Shown here piece by piece: positions 1-7,469 of a stretch of DNA of 64,000 bases. Origin of the DNA: Candidatus Mediterraneibacter merdipullorum (GTDB lineage Bacteria > Bacillota > Clostridia > Lachnospirales > Lachnospiraceae); the NCBI GenBank assembly GCA_019117125.1, contig DXAL01000051.1:1-64000 (forward strand). Reading direction: 5' to 3'. A program made the translations under genes and the position numbers. The notes under the pieces are model-generated. The model saw only the letters and a program-made list of their open reading frames with translations, had not been told where the DNA came from and ran no database searches. Numbering within the stretch: the first letter of the stretch is position 1; each line of letters opens with the position of its first letter.

Positions 1-41
1 CATAGCATAATTCTGCCCTTTTTTCTGTCAAGCGAGAAATT

Positions 42-107
42 GCACAAAAAACAGAAGGCGTATTCTGTCCGATTTGCATGGACGGGATGCACCTTCTGTT
101 TTTGTGC
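42..107. terminator. Long hairpin, possible terminator of a gene left of the window
   Basis: Arms at 42-58 and 92-107 are complementary over about 16 bp (core ACAGAAGG/CCTTCTGT flanked by A and T runs), with a 33-base loop. The T-rich 3' arm suits a terminator reading rightward from a gene outside the window. It could also be an upstream element of the surface-protein remnant. Confidence 0.45.
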
Positions 108-147
108 TTTAAAAATGAAAAAATCTGGAAGAAAGGTGTATAAAGAA

Positions 148-1156
148 ATGAAAAAACGATTCACTTCGGTTCTTTTATCGCTTATGTTGATGATTGGGCT
201 TATGCCGGTAACAGTATTCGCCGCAGGTCCGGAAGGAGTCTGGACGGATTACGCAGCCGAGGCTTTTGCAGGAGGAACTGGAACAAAAGACGCCCCTTAT
301 CTGATAGAAACGGCAGAGCAGTTAGCCAAAATTGCAAAAGATGTGAACGATGGAAGCAATGAGTAAGACGGCGTGTGCTTCAAACTGGAAAACAATCTCG
401 ATGAGCCTATAGGCCTCCAATAATGCGCGCCCCTGCGAGGATTATTATGGCGGTCATCAGTACAGTACCGAGCTCACCATTGACAAGCAGCCCACCTGTA
501 CGGAAGACGGAAGCCAGTCTTATCACTGCGAACGCTGCGGCGACAAAAAAGACAGCCAGCCGATTCCGGCTATTGAGCACGATTGGAGGGAGCCGGAATG
601 GAGTTGGTCGGAGGATTATTCCAGTGCTATGGCAACCTTCACCTGCCAAAACGATGACACACATCAGGAGACGCTGCAAGTGACAGTCACAAGCAGGGTT
701 ATCCGTGAAGCATCCTGTACCGCAGACGGAGAAAAAATCAATACTGCTTCTGCCACCTTTAATTGCCAAACCTATACGGATGAACAAAAAGTAACAATAG
801 CAGCTACCGGCCATCAGGCGAGCGCCGAATGGAAGGCGAACGGCGAAAAGCATTGGAAGGAATGTACCGAGTGCGGCGAGAAGCTGAACGAAGCCGCCCA
901 CACGTTTGAGTGGGTAATCGACAAAGAGGCAACCGCAGCCGAGAAAGGCTCCAGGCACGAGGAATGCACCGTCTGCGGATATGAAAAAGCGGCGGTGGAA
1001 ATCCCGGCGACAGGAACACCGTCAGATACTGACACAAATTCTCCCCAGACCGGTGATGACAGCAATATCGCCCTTTGGACTGCGGTCATGCTTGCAGCGG
1101 GCGCTGTCCTGACCGGCACAGCCGTTTACAGCCGCAAGAGGAAAGACAGCAAATAA
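148..1156 (+). pseudogene. Decayed sortase-anchored surface protein
   Basis: The 5' part starts at 148 behind GAAAGGTG, has a typical signal peptide (KK..., hydrophobic stretch, VFAA) and the motif DAPYLIETAEQLAKIA common at the start of clostridial surface proteins. Reading stops at TAA 364-366. The same frame would continue as DGVCFKLENN until a second stop near 421. From 413 a different frame is open to 1156; it holds paired CxxC segments (HCERCG, CTECGEK, CTVCGYE), a sorting signal SPQTGD, one membrane helix and a basic tail (YSRKRKDSK). Functional relatives are much longer, so the middle has probably been deleted, leaving a frameshift and a nonsense codon. Seen: signal peptide, stops and sorting motif. 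Inferred: one original gene. Confidence 0.8.
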
Positions 1157-1160
1157 ATCC

Positions 1161-1207
1161 ATACAGAAAGCGCCCTGTGGAATGAAGCCACAGGGCGCTT
1201 TCTGTAT
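1161..1207. terminator. Bidirectional terminator between surface-protein remnant and dtxR-like gene
   Basis: A perfect 20-bp stem (1161-1180 with 1188-1207) closes a 7-base loop. It lies just after the stop at 1156 and before the 3' end of the convergent regulator at 1250. There is no long T tract, but the stem is very strong. Confidence 0.75.
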
Positions 1208-1249
1208 ATCAGTTCTCTCTGTTTCAGACTGTTTTACGAGCGCCTGCCC

Positions 1250-1609
1250 TCATCGGATGTGTTTTTTCAGCGCATCGAAACTCTCTGCGCTTATCACATG
1301 CTCGATGCGGCATGCGTCTTCCGCGGCGGTCTCCGGAGAGACGCCGAGACGCTGCAGCCAGGAAGACAGGAGGGTATGGCGTTCATAGATGCATTCGGCG
1401 ATTTTCCTGCCGGTGTCGGTCAGTGTGATATAGCCTTCGTTAGAGACGGTGATATGACCGCTTTCCCGGAGCTTTTTCATGGCGACGCTCACGCTTGGCT
1501 TCTTGAAATCCAGTTCTGTCGCAATGTCGACAGAACGCACGACAGGCAGGCGCCTGCTCAGGACAAGTATCGTTTCCAGATAGTTTTCAGAAGATTCATT
1601 ACCGTACAT
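1250..1609 (-). CDS. DtxR/MntR-family metal-dependent transcriptional regulator
   Basis: 119 aa. The N-terminal winged helix (about residues 5-65) reads ENYLETILVLSRR...VRSVDIATELDFKKPSVSVAMKKL, characteristic of DtxR/MntR/IdeR. The dimerisation and metal-binding segment follows (ERHTLLSSWL, then DACRIEHVIS near residues 95-105). There is no SH3-like third domain, so it is of the short MntR-like type. The start at 1609 follows GAGGTGG. It is divergent from feoA and is the natural candidate to read Fe(II) or Mn(II) and repress the feo genes through the GTTAG-N6-CTAAC motif described below. Which metal it senses cannot be told from sequence. Confidence 0.88.
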   Translation of the reverse strand: MYGNESSENYLETILVLSRRLPVVRSVDIATELDFKKPSVSVAMKKLRESGHITVSNEGYITLTDTGRKIAECIYERHTLLSSWLQRLGVSPETAAEDACRIEHVISAESFDALKKHIR

Positions 1610-1681
1610 CTAAGTCCACCTCAATCCTGTGTTTCTCATCGTTCTATCCGCGTATGAATTGTTCTTTTCGCGTATAACCGG

Positions 1682-1710
1682 ATTATAGCACATCCGGTAT
1701 CCAACGGCAA
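1682..1710 (-). promoter_or_regulatory. Promoter of the dtxR-like regulator
   Basis: On the minus strand a perfect TATAAT (1687-1682) is preceded after 17 bases by TTGCCG (1710-1705). Transcription would start about 65 bases before the start codon. Confidence 0.6.
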
Positions 1711-1746
1711 ACCGGAAATTGAAACCGGAAATTGAAACCGGAAAAT
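1709..1746. repeat. Three tandem 13-bp repeats in the regulator/feoA intergenic region
   Basis: The unit AAACCGGAAATTG occurs twice exactly (1709-1721, 1722-1734) and a third time with a changed end (1735-1746). It overlaps the -35 of the minus-strand promoter, so it may bind a protein or be a simple replication repeat. Confidence 0.7.
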
Positions 1747-1773
1747 ATCAGCGGAAAATATCTGAAAAAGGGA

Positions 1774-1805
1774 TTGACAAAAGCTGGTAGTTAGTTTAAA
1801 CTATC
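1774..1805 (+). promoter_or_regulatory. feoA promoter with overlapping DtxR-type operator
   Basis: TTGACA (1774-1779) is followed after 17 bases by a weak -10 TAAACT (1797-1802). The spacer end and -10 form GTTAG-TTTAAA-CTATC (1790-1805), with a perfect 12-bp palindrome TAGTTTAAACTA at 1792-1803. A repressor bound here would block the -10. The same half-sites recur before feoB and the DUF2325 gene. Confidence 0.7.
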
Positions 1806-1878
1806 AACTGTTAGGAATGACAACCAAAAGAAAGTCACAGATAACCCGATAGGGACCGAAAGAGAGGAAGCAGATGTT

Positions 1879-2091
1879 ATGACTTTACTGGATGCCAGGG
1901 AAGGCGAAGAATATATCATCAAAGACATCGTCACAGAGGATGAGGAGATGGAGGCTTTCTTGTTTTCGCTGGGCTGCTACAGCGGCGAACCTGTCACAGT
2001 GGTATCAAGAGTGCGGGGAGGCTGTACGGTTTCCATCAAAGACGGAAGATATAATATCGATACTGATTTAGCGAAAGCTATTTCAATATAA
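1879..2091 (+). CDS. feoA: FeoA, ferrous iron transport accessory protein
   Basis: 70 aa, a single FeoA (SH3-like) domain: MTLLDAREGEEYIIKDI at the start and the beta-strand pattern GEPVTVVSRVRGGCTVSIKDGRYNID. FeoA proteins support FeoB in Fe(II) uptake. The start at 1879 follows AGAGAGGAAG. feoB follows after a 136-base gap that contains a terminator-like hairpin and a second copy of the operator motif, so feoB may also be separately controlled. Confidence 0.92.
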   Translation: MTLLDAREGEEYIIKDIVTEDEEMEAFLFSLGCYSGEPVTVVSRVRGGCTVSIKDGRYNIDTDLAKAISI

Positions 2092-2145
2092 CATGCACCG
2101 GCAGAGTCCCGTCATATCCGGCGGGGCAGAGAACTGGCGGTGCGG

Positions 2146-2178
2146 AAAAAATAGCAATCTCAGCCTGCTATTTTTTTT
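2146..2178 (+). terminator. Attenuator-like hairpin between feoA and feoB
   Basis: AAAAAATAGCA (2146-2156) pairs with TGCTATTTTTTTT (2166-2178) around a 9-base loop, ending in a T tract. The form is an AT-rich intrinsic terminator inside the feo cluster, so only part of feoA transcription may continue into feoB. Confidence 0.55.
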
Positions 2179-2186
2179 ACATAAGG

Positions 2187-2202
2187 GTTAGACATAACTA
2201 AT
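2187..2202 (+). promoter_or_regulatory. DtxR-type operator motif upstream of feoB
   Basis: GTTAG-ACATAA-CTAAT is a 16-bp dyad with one changed base in the right arm. It matches the sites at feoA (1790) and the DUF2325 gene (19352) and lies 25 bp before the feoB start. I see no convincing -35/-10 pair of its own. Confidence 0.55.
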
Positions 2203-2227
2203 CGGAATGAAGGAGGAGAATTGGAAA

Positions 2228-4237
2228 ATGAGAATTGCTTTTGCGGGAAACCCGAACAGCGGCAAGACGACCATGTACAACGCGCTGACCGGCAGAAATG
2301 AAAAAGTCGGCAACTGGGCGGGCGTCACGGTCGAGCGAAAGGAGAGCCTGATTAAAAAGACGTATTGCAAAGGTGCGGAGGACATTGTGGCAGTGGACCT
2401 GCCGGGCGCATATTCCATGTCGCCGTTTACCTCAGAGGAAAGCATCACCAGCGGCTATGTGAAAAACGAGCATCCGGATGCCATCATCAATATCGTGGAT
2501 GCGACGAACTTAAGCCGGAGCCTGTTCTTTACCACACAGCTCCTGGAGCTGGGAGTTCCGGTAGTCGTGGCGCTCAACAAGAGCGATATGACGGAGAAGA
2601 AGCAGACGAAGATTGATGAAAAGCTGCTCTCCGAGAAGCTGGGCTGCCCGGTCATCAAGACGGTATCCACATCTTCCGGGCATACCGGACTGAAGGACGC
2701 TGTGGAGGCGGCTGTCTCCTTAAAAGGAGCAGGACAGGAAGCTCCCTATGTACAGGCGGACATCGACCTGACGGATAAGGCGGCGGTAGAGGCTGCCGAC
2801 CGGAAGCGGTTCGAGTTCGTAAATGACATTGTGAAGCAGGTCGAGCAGAGGAAAGTATTTACAAAGGATAAGAATTTCCAGGACAAAGTGGATGCGGTCA
2901 TCACCCATAAGATTGTCGGCATCCCCATCTTTGTGGCAGTCATCGTCCTTGTATTCTACATATCCCAGACAACGGTCGGGACGTGGATTGCGGACTGGCT
3001 GGTGGCATGGATTGAGACATTCCAGGGCTGGGTGGGCGGCCTGATGGAGAATGCCAACCCGCTTCTGTACGCGCTGCTTGTGGACGGCATCATCGGCGGC
3101 GTGGGCGCGGTGGTCGGTTTCCTGCCCCTTGTCATGGTCATGTATTTCCTGATTGCTCTTCTGGAAGACTGCGGTTACATGGCGCGGGCGACGGTTGTAC
3201 TGGACCCCATCTTTAAAAGAGTGGGGCTTTCCGGAAAATCCGTCATCCCCATGGTCATCGGTACCGGATGCGCGATTCCGGGCGTGATGGCGTCCCGCAC
3301 GATACGCAATGAGCGGGAGAGAAGGACCACGGCAATGCTCACACCCTTTATGCCCTGCGGCGCCAAGATACCGGTCATCGCACTGTTTGCGGGCGCGTTT
3401 TTCGCAGACGCGTGGTGGGTATCCGCGACTATGTATCTGATGGGCATCGTGCTCATCCTGCTGGGCGCGCTCCTGGTAAAGAGGATTACCGGGCAGAAGT
3501 ACCGCAAATCCTTCTTTATCATCGAGCTCCCGGAATATAAGCTCCCGAGCCTGAAACGCGCGTGCATTTCCATGCTGGAGCGGGGCAAGGCGTACATCAT
3601 CAAGGCAGGGACCATCATCCTTGTGTGCAACACGGTCGTGCAGATTATGCAGACCTTTAACTGGCAGTTCCAGCTTGTGGAGGAAGGAGCGGAGAATACG
3701 TCCATCCTGGCGAGCATCGCCCATCCCTTTGCAATCCTGTTTATCCCTCTCGGGTTCGGCGTATGGCAGCTGGCAGCAGCGGCAATCACCGGATTTATCG
3801 CAAAGGAGAATGTAGTCGGTACGCTGGCAGTTGTATATGGCGTGACGAACCTCATCGACACAGATGCACTGGAGCTGGTCGGAAGCGGCGGCGAAGTGGC
3901 GACAGTCATGGGACTGACAAAAGTGGCGGCGCTCGCATACCTGATGTTCAATCTTTACACGCCTCCGTGCTTTGCGGCTCTGGGAGCGATGAATTCGGAG
4001 ATGAAGAGCGGCAAATGGCTGCTCGGCGGCATCTGCCTGCAGCTGGCGACCGGATATACCGTGGCGTTCTTTGTATACCAGATAGGGACGCTGATTACCA
4101 CAGGCTCTCTGGGAACTGCGTTTGTGCCGGGACTTATCGCGGTGCTCGTATTCGCCCTTATCATCCTGTGGAGAATACGGAAATCAGACCGGGAATTTGT
4201 GGCACAATACAGCCTGCACGGGAAAAGTGTGGTATAA
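2228..4237 (+). CDS. feoB: FeoB, ferrous iron transporter with GTPase domain
   Basis: 669 aa, close to usual FeoB length. An N-terminal G domain has P-loop GNPNSGKTT (residues 8-16), DLPG and NKSD; a GDI-like region follows, then a polytopic membrane domain with two Gate segments and the conserved CGAKIP. It moves Fe(II) across the cytoplasmic membrane. I chose the ATG at 2228 over one at 2207 because AGGAGGAG (2211-2218) lies between them at proper spacing from 2228, and the protein then starts MRIAFAGNPN as FeoBs do. It is followed after 58 bases by an HMA-domain partner. Confidence 0.95.
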   Translation: MRIAFAGNPNSGKTTMYNALTGRNEKVGNWAGVTVERKESLIKKTYCKGAEDIVAVDLPGAYSMSPFTSEESITSGYVKNEHPDAIINIVDATNLSRSLFFTTQLLELGVPVVVALNKSDMTEKKQTKIDEKLLSEKLGCPVIKTVSTSSGHTGLKDAVEAAVSLKGAGQEAPYVQADIDLTDKAAVEAADRKRFEFVNDIVKQVEQRKVFTKDKNFQDKVDAVITHKIVGIPIFVAVIVLVFYISQTTVGTWIADWLVAWIETFQGWVGGLMENANPLLYALLVDGIIGGVGAVVGFLPLVMVMYFLIALLEDCGYMARATVVLDPIFKRVGLSGKSVIPMVIGTGCAIPGVMASRTIRNERERRTTAMLTPFMPCGAKIPVIALFAGAFFADAWWVSATMYLMGIVLILLGALLVKRITGQKYRKSFFIIELPEYKLPSLKRACISMLERGKAYIIKAGTIILVCNTVVQIMQTFNWQFQLVEEGAENTSILASIAHPFAILFIPLGFGVWQLAAAAITGFIAKENVVGTLAVVYGVTNLIDTDALELVGSGGEVATVMGLTKVAALAYLMFNLYTPPCFAALGAMNSEMKSGKWLLGGICLQLATGYTVAFFVYQIGTLITTGSLGTAFVPGLIAVLVFALIILWRIRKSDREFVAQYSLHGKSVV

Positions 4238-4295
4238 TAATTGCGCTGACGCGCAATCCAGACCGGAATGTATGTAATAGAGAGGATGGAAACAT

Positions 4296-4673
4296 ATGCT
4301 GACAGACCTGATTATCATTGCCGTCCTGGCTGTACTGGTGGGCGGCGCCATTGCCTATATCGTCAGGGCGAAGAGAAGCGGTGTGAAATGCATCGGATGC
4401 CCGGCAGGCGGAAGCTGCCCGGGCGGAAGCAAGCCCCCCAGGAAAAAACTGTCCGGACGCGTCATCGGACGAAAGACAATGGGGATTTCAGGCATGCACT
4501 GCGCGCACTGTACGGCGGACGTGGCGATGTGCCTCAACCGGATTGACGGGGTGAGCGCGGAGGTCAGTCTGTCCAGAGGGCTGGCAAAGATTTCCTATGA
4601 CCGGGAAGTCAGCGATGACATCCTGAAAAGTGCGGTAGAGAAGATTGGCTATCATGTGACGTATCTGTCATGA
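4296..4673 (+). CDS. FeoB-associated Cys-rich membrane protein fused to a heavy-metal-associated domain
   Basis: 125 aa. One N-terminal membrane helix (residues 4-24) is followed by a cysteine cluster CIGCPAGGSC, the pattern of the small FeoB-associated membrane protein found at feo loci. From about residue 55 there is an HMA fold with metal site GMHCAHC and the usual ...ISYD...LKSAVEKIGY ending. The fusion suggests a membrane-tethered metal chaperone or sensor working with FeoB. HMA domains usually bind Cu(I) or other soft metals, so its role in Fe(II) uptake is unclear. It is the last gene before a strong terminator. Confidence 0.82.
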   Translation: MLTDLIIIAVLAVLVGGAIAYIVRAKRSGVKCIGCPAGGSCPGGSKPPRKKLSGRVIGRKTMGISGMHCAHCTADVAMCLNRIDGVSAEVSLSRGLAKISYDREVSDDILKSAVEKIGYHVTYLS

Positions 4674-4690
4674 CAGTCTGAGAGAGAAGA

Positions 4691-4758
4691 AAACAGAAAA
4701 TCCGGACGTCAGGTCCCGGGAGGATTCCCGGGACCTGCTGCGTCCGGATTTTCTGTTT
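4691..4758. terminator. Strong bidirectional terminator after the feo cluster
   Basis: An 18-bp outer stem (4691-4708 with 4741-4758) plus an 11-bp inner stem (4710-4720 with 4727-4737) closes a 6-base loop. A-rich and T-rich ends serve both the feo operon and the convergent minus-strand operon. Confidence 0.85.
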
Positions 4759-4763
4759 GCCTT

Positions 4764-4787
4764 AGCGTCAGTGTACACTGACGCTAG
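4764..4787. repeat. 24-bp perfect palindrome, copy A of a hairpin repeat family
   Basis: TAGCGTCAGTGT followed directly by its reverse complement. It contains the stop codon of the minus-strand permease gene (4784-4786). The 12-13 base arm GCGTCAGTGTAC recurs as inverted arms at 33779-33827 and, with covarying changes, at 38429-38473. Confidence 0.75.
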
Positions 4788-5428
4788 TACTTCCGCTTAT
4801 AAATCTGGATGGACAGAAGGCAGCTCAGCCCATACAGGACGAATGCCGCCGGGATGAGGATGAGGGCGGGCATCCATTTATCCAGTGCGAGGAATTCCTC
4901 CAGTCCGTAGATGGAGGCGGCAGAGCCGTATACCATGGCAATTACCATGGCGATTATGACGTAGATGACGGTCGCCGCTTTCTTTCCGAGCAGGAAGAAG
5001 AACACATAGGAGAGCGCCGTAAAAGCCAGGGCAATCCCTGCGCCCAGGAGGCAGACCTGTATCCCCTGCGCCAGCGTCACCGTACCCCAGATATACACGT
5101 GGGCAAGCAAGAAGCACACGGATATCAGGTTGGCTGCTGCGTGGAAGAACAGGGCGAGGAGATACTTGGCGAGGATGATTTCTCCTTTCGTCACGGGAAA
5201 GGATATCTGCAGCCTGTCAAAGGACGCCTTCTCATCCTGCTCTGTTGCGGATTCCAGGGCGGCGGAGCCGAGGATGCAGGGGAGGAGCTCTGCGAACAGG
5301 ATGAAGGAATAGGTCGTGGGAGAGAGGACCAGGCACACGAGGATGAAGCCGACTCCGAAGATGTAGCTCAACAGGTTCTTTTTGATGTAGAAATTATCAT
5401 AGAGGTCTTTCAGCATGATTCCCTTCAT
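4784..5428 (-). CDS. ABC-2 type transporter permease
   Basis: 214 aa with about six hydrophobic segments. The start MKGIMLKDLYDNFYIKKNLL and the central SFDRLQISFPVTKGEIILAKYL belong to the ABC-2 permease family paired with YtrB-like ATPases in Firmicutes. Its start overlaps the end of the upstream ATPase gene by 4 bases, so the two are translationally coupled and should form one exporter. Substrate unknown. The stop codon lies inside a perfect palindrome, which may double as a 3' mRNA structure. Confidence 0.85.
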   Translation of the reverse strand: MKGIMLKDLYDNFYIKKNLLSYIFGVGFILVCLVLSPTTYSFILFAELLPCILGSAALESATEQDEKASFDRLQISFPVTKGEIILAKYLLALFFHAAANLISVCFLLAHVYIWGTVTLAQGIQVCLLGAGIALAFTALSYVFFFLLGKKAATVIYVIIAMVIAMVYGSAASIYGLEEFLALDKWMPALILIPAAFVLYGLSCLLSIQIYKRKY

Positions 5429-6318
5429 TTTACGGATTCCCCTTTCCTGTTATCAGTATCTGCTTTTTCCCCTTTGACAGAGAACAGCATAATGTCCTCG
5501 ATTGAGGCGTTTTCAATGGCAACGTCTTGAAAGACGCGGCGCACTTTGCTCCGGTTCCGGATGAGCACGCGGTAGCTGTACGGCTCCTTCCGGTATGCGG
5601 CGATGTCGTCCGGGCTCAGGGCGTCGAAGAGCTGCTGCCCGCAGGTGATGATGCCGTAATCGCTGCGCAGCCCGTCGCAGGACTCGACAAACTGCATCCT
5701 GCCTTTGTGGAGAAAGGCGATGTAGTCGGCGACTTTATCCAGGTCGCTCGTGATATGGGAAGACAGGAGCACCGCGTGGTCTTCGTCTTCTGTAAACTCC
5801 CTTAAGATATCCAGAATCTCATCCCGGGAGACCGGGTCCAGCCCGCTGGTCGCCTCGTCCAGTATGAGGAGCTTCGGATGGTGGCTGAGGGCGGCGGCAA
5901 ATTCCAGCTTCACCCGCATGCCGGTGGAAAAGGTGCGTATCTTCCGTTTCTCCGGGAGGGAGAAGCGCTCCAGATAAGAAGAGAAGAGGGCGCTGTCCCA
6001 GCTCGGATAGACCTTTGACAGGATGTGCCCGATGATTTTCGGCGTCAGGCCGGTATCAAAGTGGGAGTCGCTGAAAATGGCGGCGACGTCCTGACGGATG
6101 AGCTTGCCGTGGGTCTTCACATCCATCCCGAGCATTGCCGTCAGGTCGGAACGGCTGTCCGTGATGCCAAGGATGGCGTTGATGAGGGTGGACTTCCCGG
6201 CTCCGTTTTCCCCGATGAGTCCCATGATGGTCCCGCCCGGCAGGGCAAAGGAGACCTGGTCCAGTGTAAAGTCTTTATAGCGTTTTGTCAGGTTTCTGAC
6301 TTCGATTGCGTAATCCAT
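5425..6318 (-). CDS. ABC transporter ATP-binding protein (YtrB-like)
   Basis: 297 aa. Walker A GENGAGKST (residues 36-44), a signature region replaced by the variant FSTGMRVKLEFAAALS, Walker B LLILDEATSGLDP and an H-loop (SSHITSDL). The C-terminal extension is typical of regulatory or drug-type ABC-2 ATPases. It is the partner of the permease downstream and lies after a GntR gene, the arrangement of ytr-type operons that respond to cell-wall stress or antibiotics. The start at 6318 follows GGGAGCATCACT. Confidence 0.9.
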   Translation of the reverse strand: MDYAIEVRNLTKRYKDFTLDQVSFALPGGTIMGLIGENGAGKSTLINAILGITDSRSDLTAMLGMDVKTHGKLIRQDVAAIFSDSHFDTGLTPKIIGHILSKVYPSWDSALFSSYLERFSLPEKRKIRTFSTGMRVKLEFAAALSHHPKLLILDEATSGLDPVSRDEILDILREFTEDEDHAVLLSSHITSDLDKVADYIAFLHKGRMQFVESCDGLRSDYGIITCGQQLFDALSPDDIAAYRKEPYSYRVLIRNRSKVRRVFQDVAIENASIEDIMLFSVKGEKADTDNRKGESVK

Positions 6319-6340
6319 AGTGATGCTCCCTTATGTGATG

Positions 6341-6715
6341 TCATTCCTCTTCGTACACGACTTCCAGCGTTGATTTCAGCTCCTCCAGGGTCAGTCCGTT
6401 CTCCCTGCCGAGGGCTGCGGCGTCTGCGAGGAGTTTCTCGATGCGGCGCAGGTTCTCCTCCCGGATGAAATCCTGGTTCTGGGCGGAGACAAAGGTCCCC
6501 TTTGCAGGGACTGTCACGATGAAGCCGTCCCGTTGCAGGTCGTCGTAAGCCCGCTGGGTAGTGATGACGCTGACATGCAGGTCTTTTGCCAGCCTGCGCA
6601 TGGAGGGCATGGGCTCTCCGGGCTTCAGCACGCCTTTCATAATCATCTCTTTAATCTGGGATGTAATCTGTTCGTAAATGGGGCGGTCGCTTGCATTGCT
6701 TAAAATAATCTCCAT
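6341..6715 (-). CDS. GntR-family regulator, YtrA subfamily
   Basis: 124 aa. The N-terminal GntR winged helix reads DRPIYEQITSQIKEMIMKGVLKPGEPMPSMRRLAKDL in pieces, then a short C-terminal dimerisation tail, as in the YtrA group that governs ABC transporter operons. I take the ATG at 6715 (MEIILSNASDRP), directly after the upstream permease stop at 6720 with AGGTGAGCGT as ribosome site; a longer frame upstream has no such sequence. It probably represses the promoter at 8352-8401 through a CTGTAC/GTACAG dyad. Confidence 0.9.
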   Translation of the reverse strand: MEIILSNASDRPIYEQITSQIKEMIMKGVLKPGEPMPSMRRLAKDLHVSVITTQRAYDDLQRDGFIVTVPAKGTFVSAQNQDFIREENLRRIEKLLADAAALGRENGLTLEELKSTLEVVYEEE

Positions 6716-6719
6716 ACGC

Positions 6720-7469
6720 TCACCTCTCAAATCCGTTTCTGCGGTACAGCACGAGGAAGAGGACGGCGGACAGGACAAGCTCCGCTGCCAGCACAAGGAT
6801 TCCCTGTGCATCCAGGGCGGGCAGCCCGTTGTGGATGTTGGCGACAGCGTCAAAGGCAATCCCGGTGAAGAGGAACATGCCGATGGTCTTTAAGGTGTCG
6901 CTGAATCCCGTGAACATGGGAATCATCATAAATACCAGTATCGCCGGCGTTGTGATGGTGCTCGCGGAAATCTGGTTCTTTGCGAAGATGCCGAGAATCA
7001 TGCCCACCACGGCAGCAATGACGGAGACGGCAAAGGTGACTCCAAGGTATGCCGCCCACTGTGCTGGAGTCATGGAAATCCGGGCGATGAACACGCAGAG
7101 TACATTGACGGCTTCGCTCATTAACACCACCGGTATCAGGCTCCCGAGGAAGAATTCCAGTCCGTTGACCGAGGAGGTCATCAGCGTGCGCAGCGTATGT
7201 TTCTCTTTCTCTTCCGCAAGGGAGGCGGCTGTGCAGTAGATGCCTGTCATGGAGATATTCATGAGCATGCCCATTGCGAGGGCGTAGGCGTTCATGGCAG
7301 CCATCCCGCCGGATATCCTTGCGTAGAGGAGCTGCATCAGGAAGGTAAACCCGAGCGAGAAGACAGGCATGATGATAAAGTTTTTGCTGAAAAGCGCCCG
7401 CCCTTTCACATCAATGATGGCGAGGAGCTTCCGGATGCGGACCGGTCTGACGGTAAGTGTTTTCTTCAT
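6720..7469 (-). CDS. ABC-2 type transporter permease
   Basis: 249 aa with six predicted helices, including TFAVSVIAAVVGMILGIFAKN and the conserved EEKEKHTLRTLMTSSV cytoplasmic segment of ABC-2/NatB-type permeases. Its ATG at 7469 overlaps the stop of the ATPase gene (ATGA) and follows CAGGGAGGG. Together they form a second exporter in the same GntR operon. Substrate unknown. Confidence 0.88.
   Translation of the reverse strand: MKKTLTVRPVRIRKLLAIIDVKGRALFSKNFIIMPVFSLGFTFLMQLLYARISGGMAAMNAYALAMGMLMNISMTGIYCTAASLAEEKEKHTLRTLMTSSVNGLEFFLGSLIPVVLMSEAVNVLCVFIARISMTPAQWAAYLGVTFAVSVIAAVVGMILGIFAKNQISASTITTPAILVFMMIPMFTGFSDTLKTIGMFLFTGIAFDAVANIHNGLPALDAQGILVLAAELVLSAVLFLVLYRRNGFER

Noticed and set aside
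2720-3724. A 334-codon minus-strand frame opposite feoB
   Set aside because: Antisense to the FeoB membrane domain and His/Asp-rich, a typical by-product of GC-rich coding.
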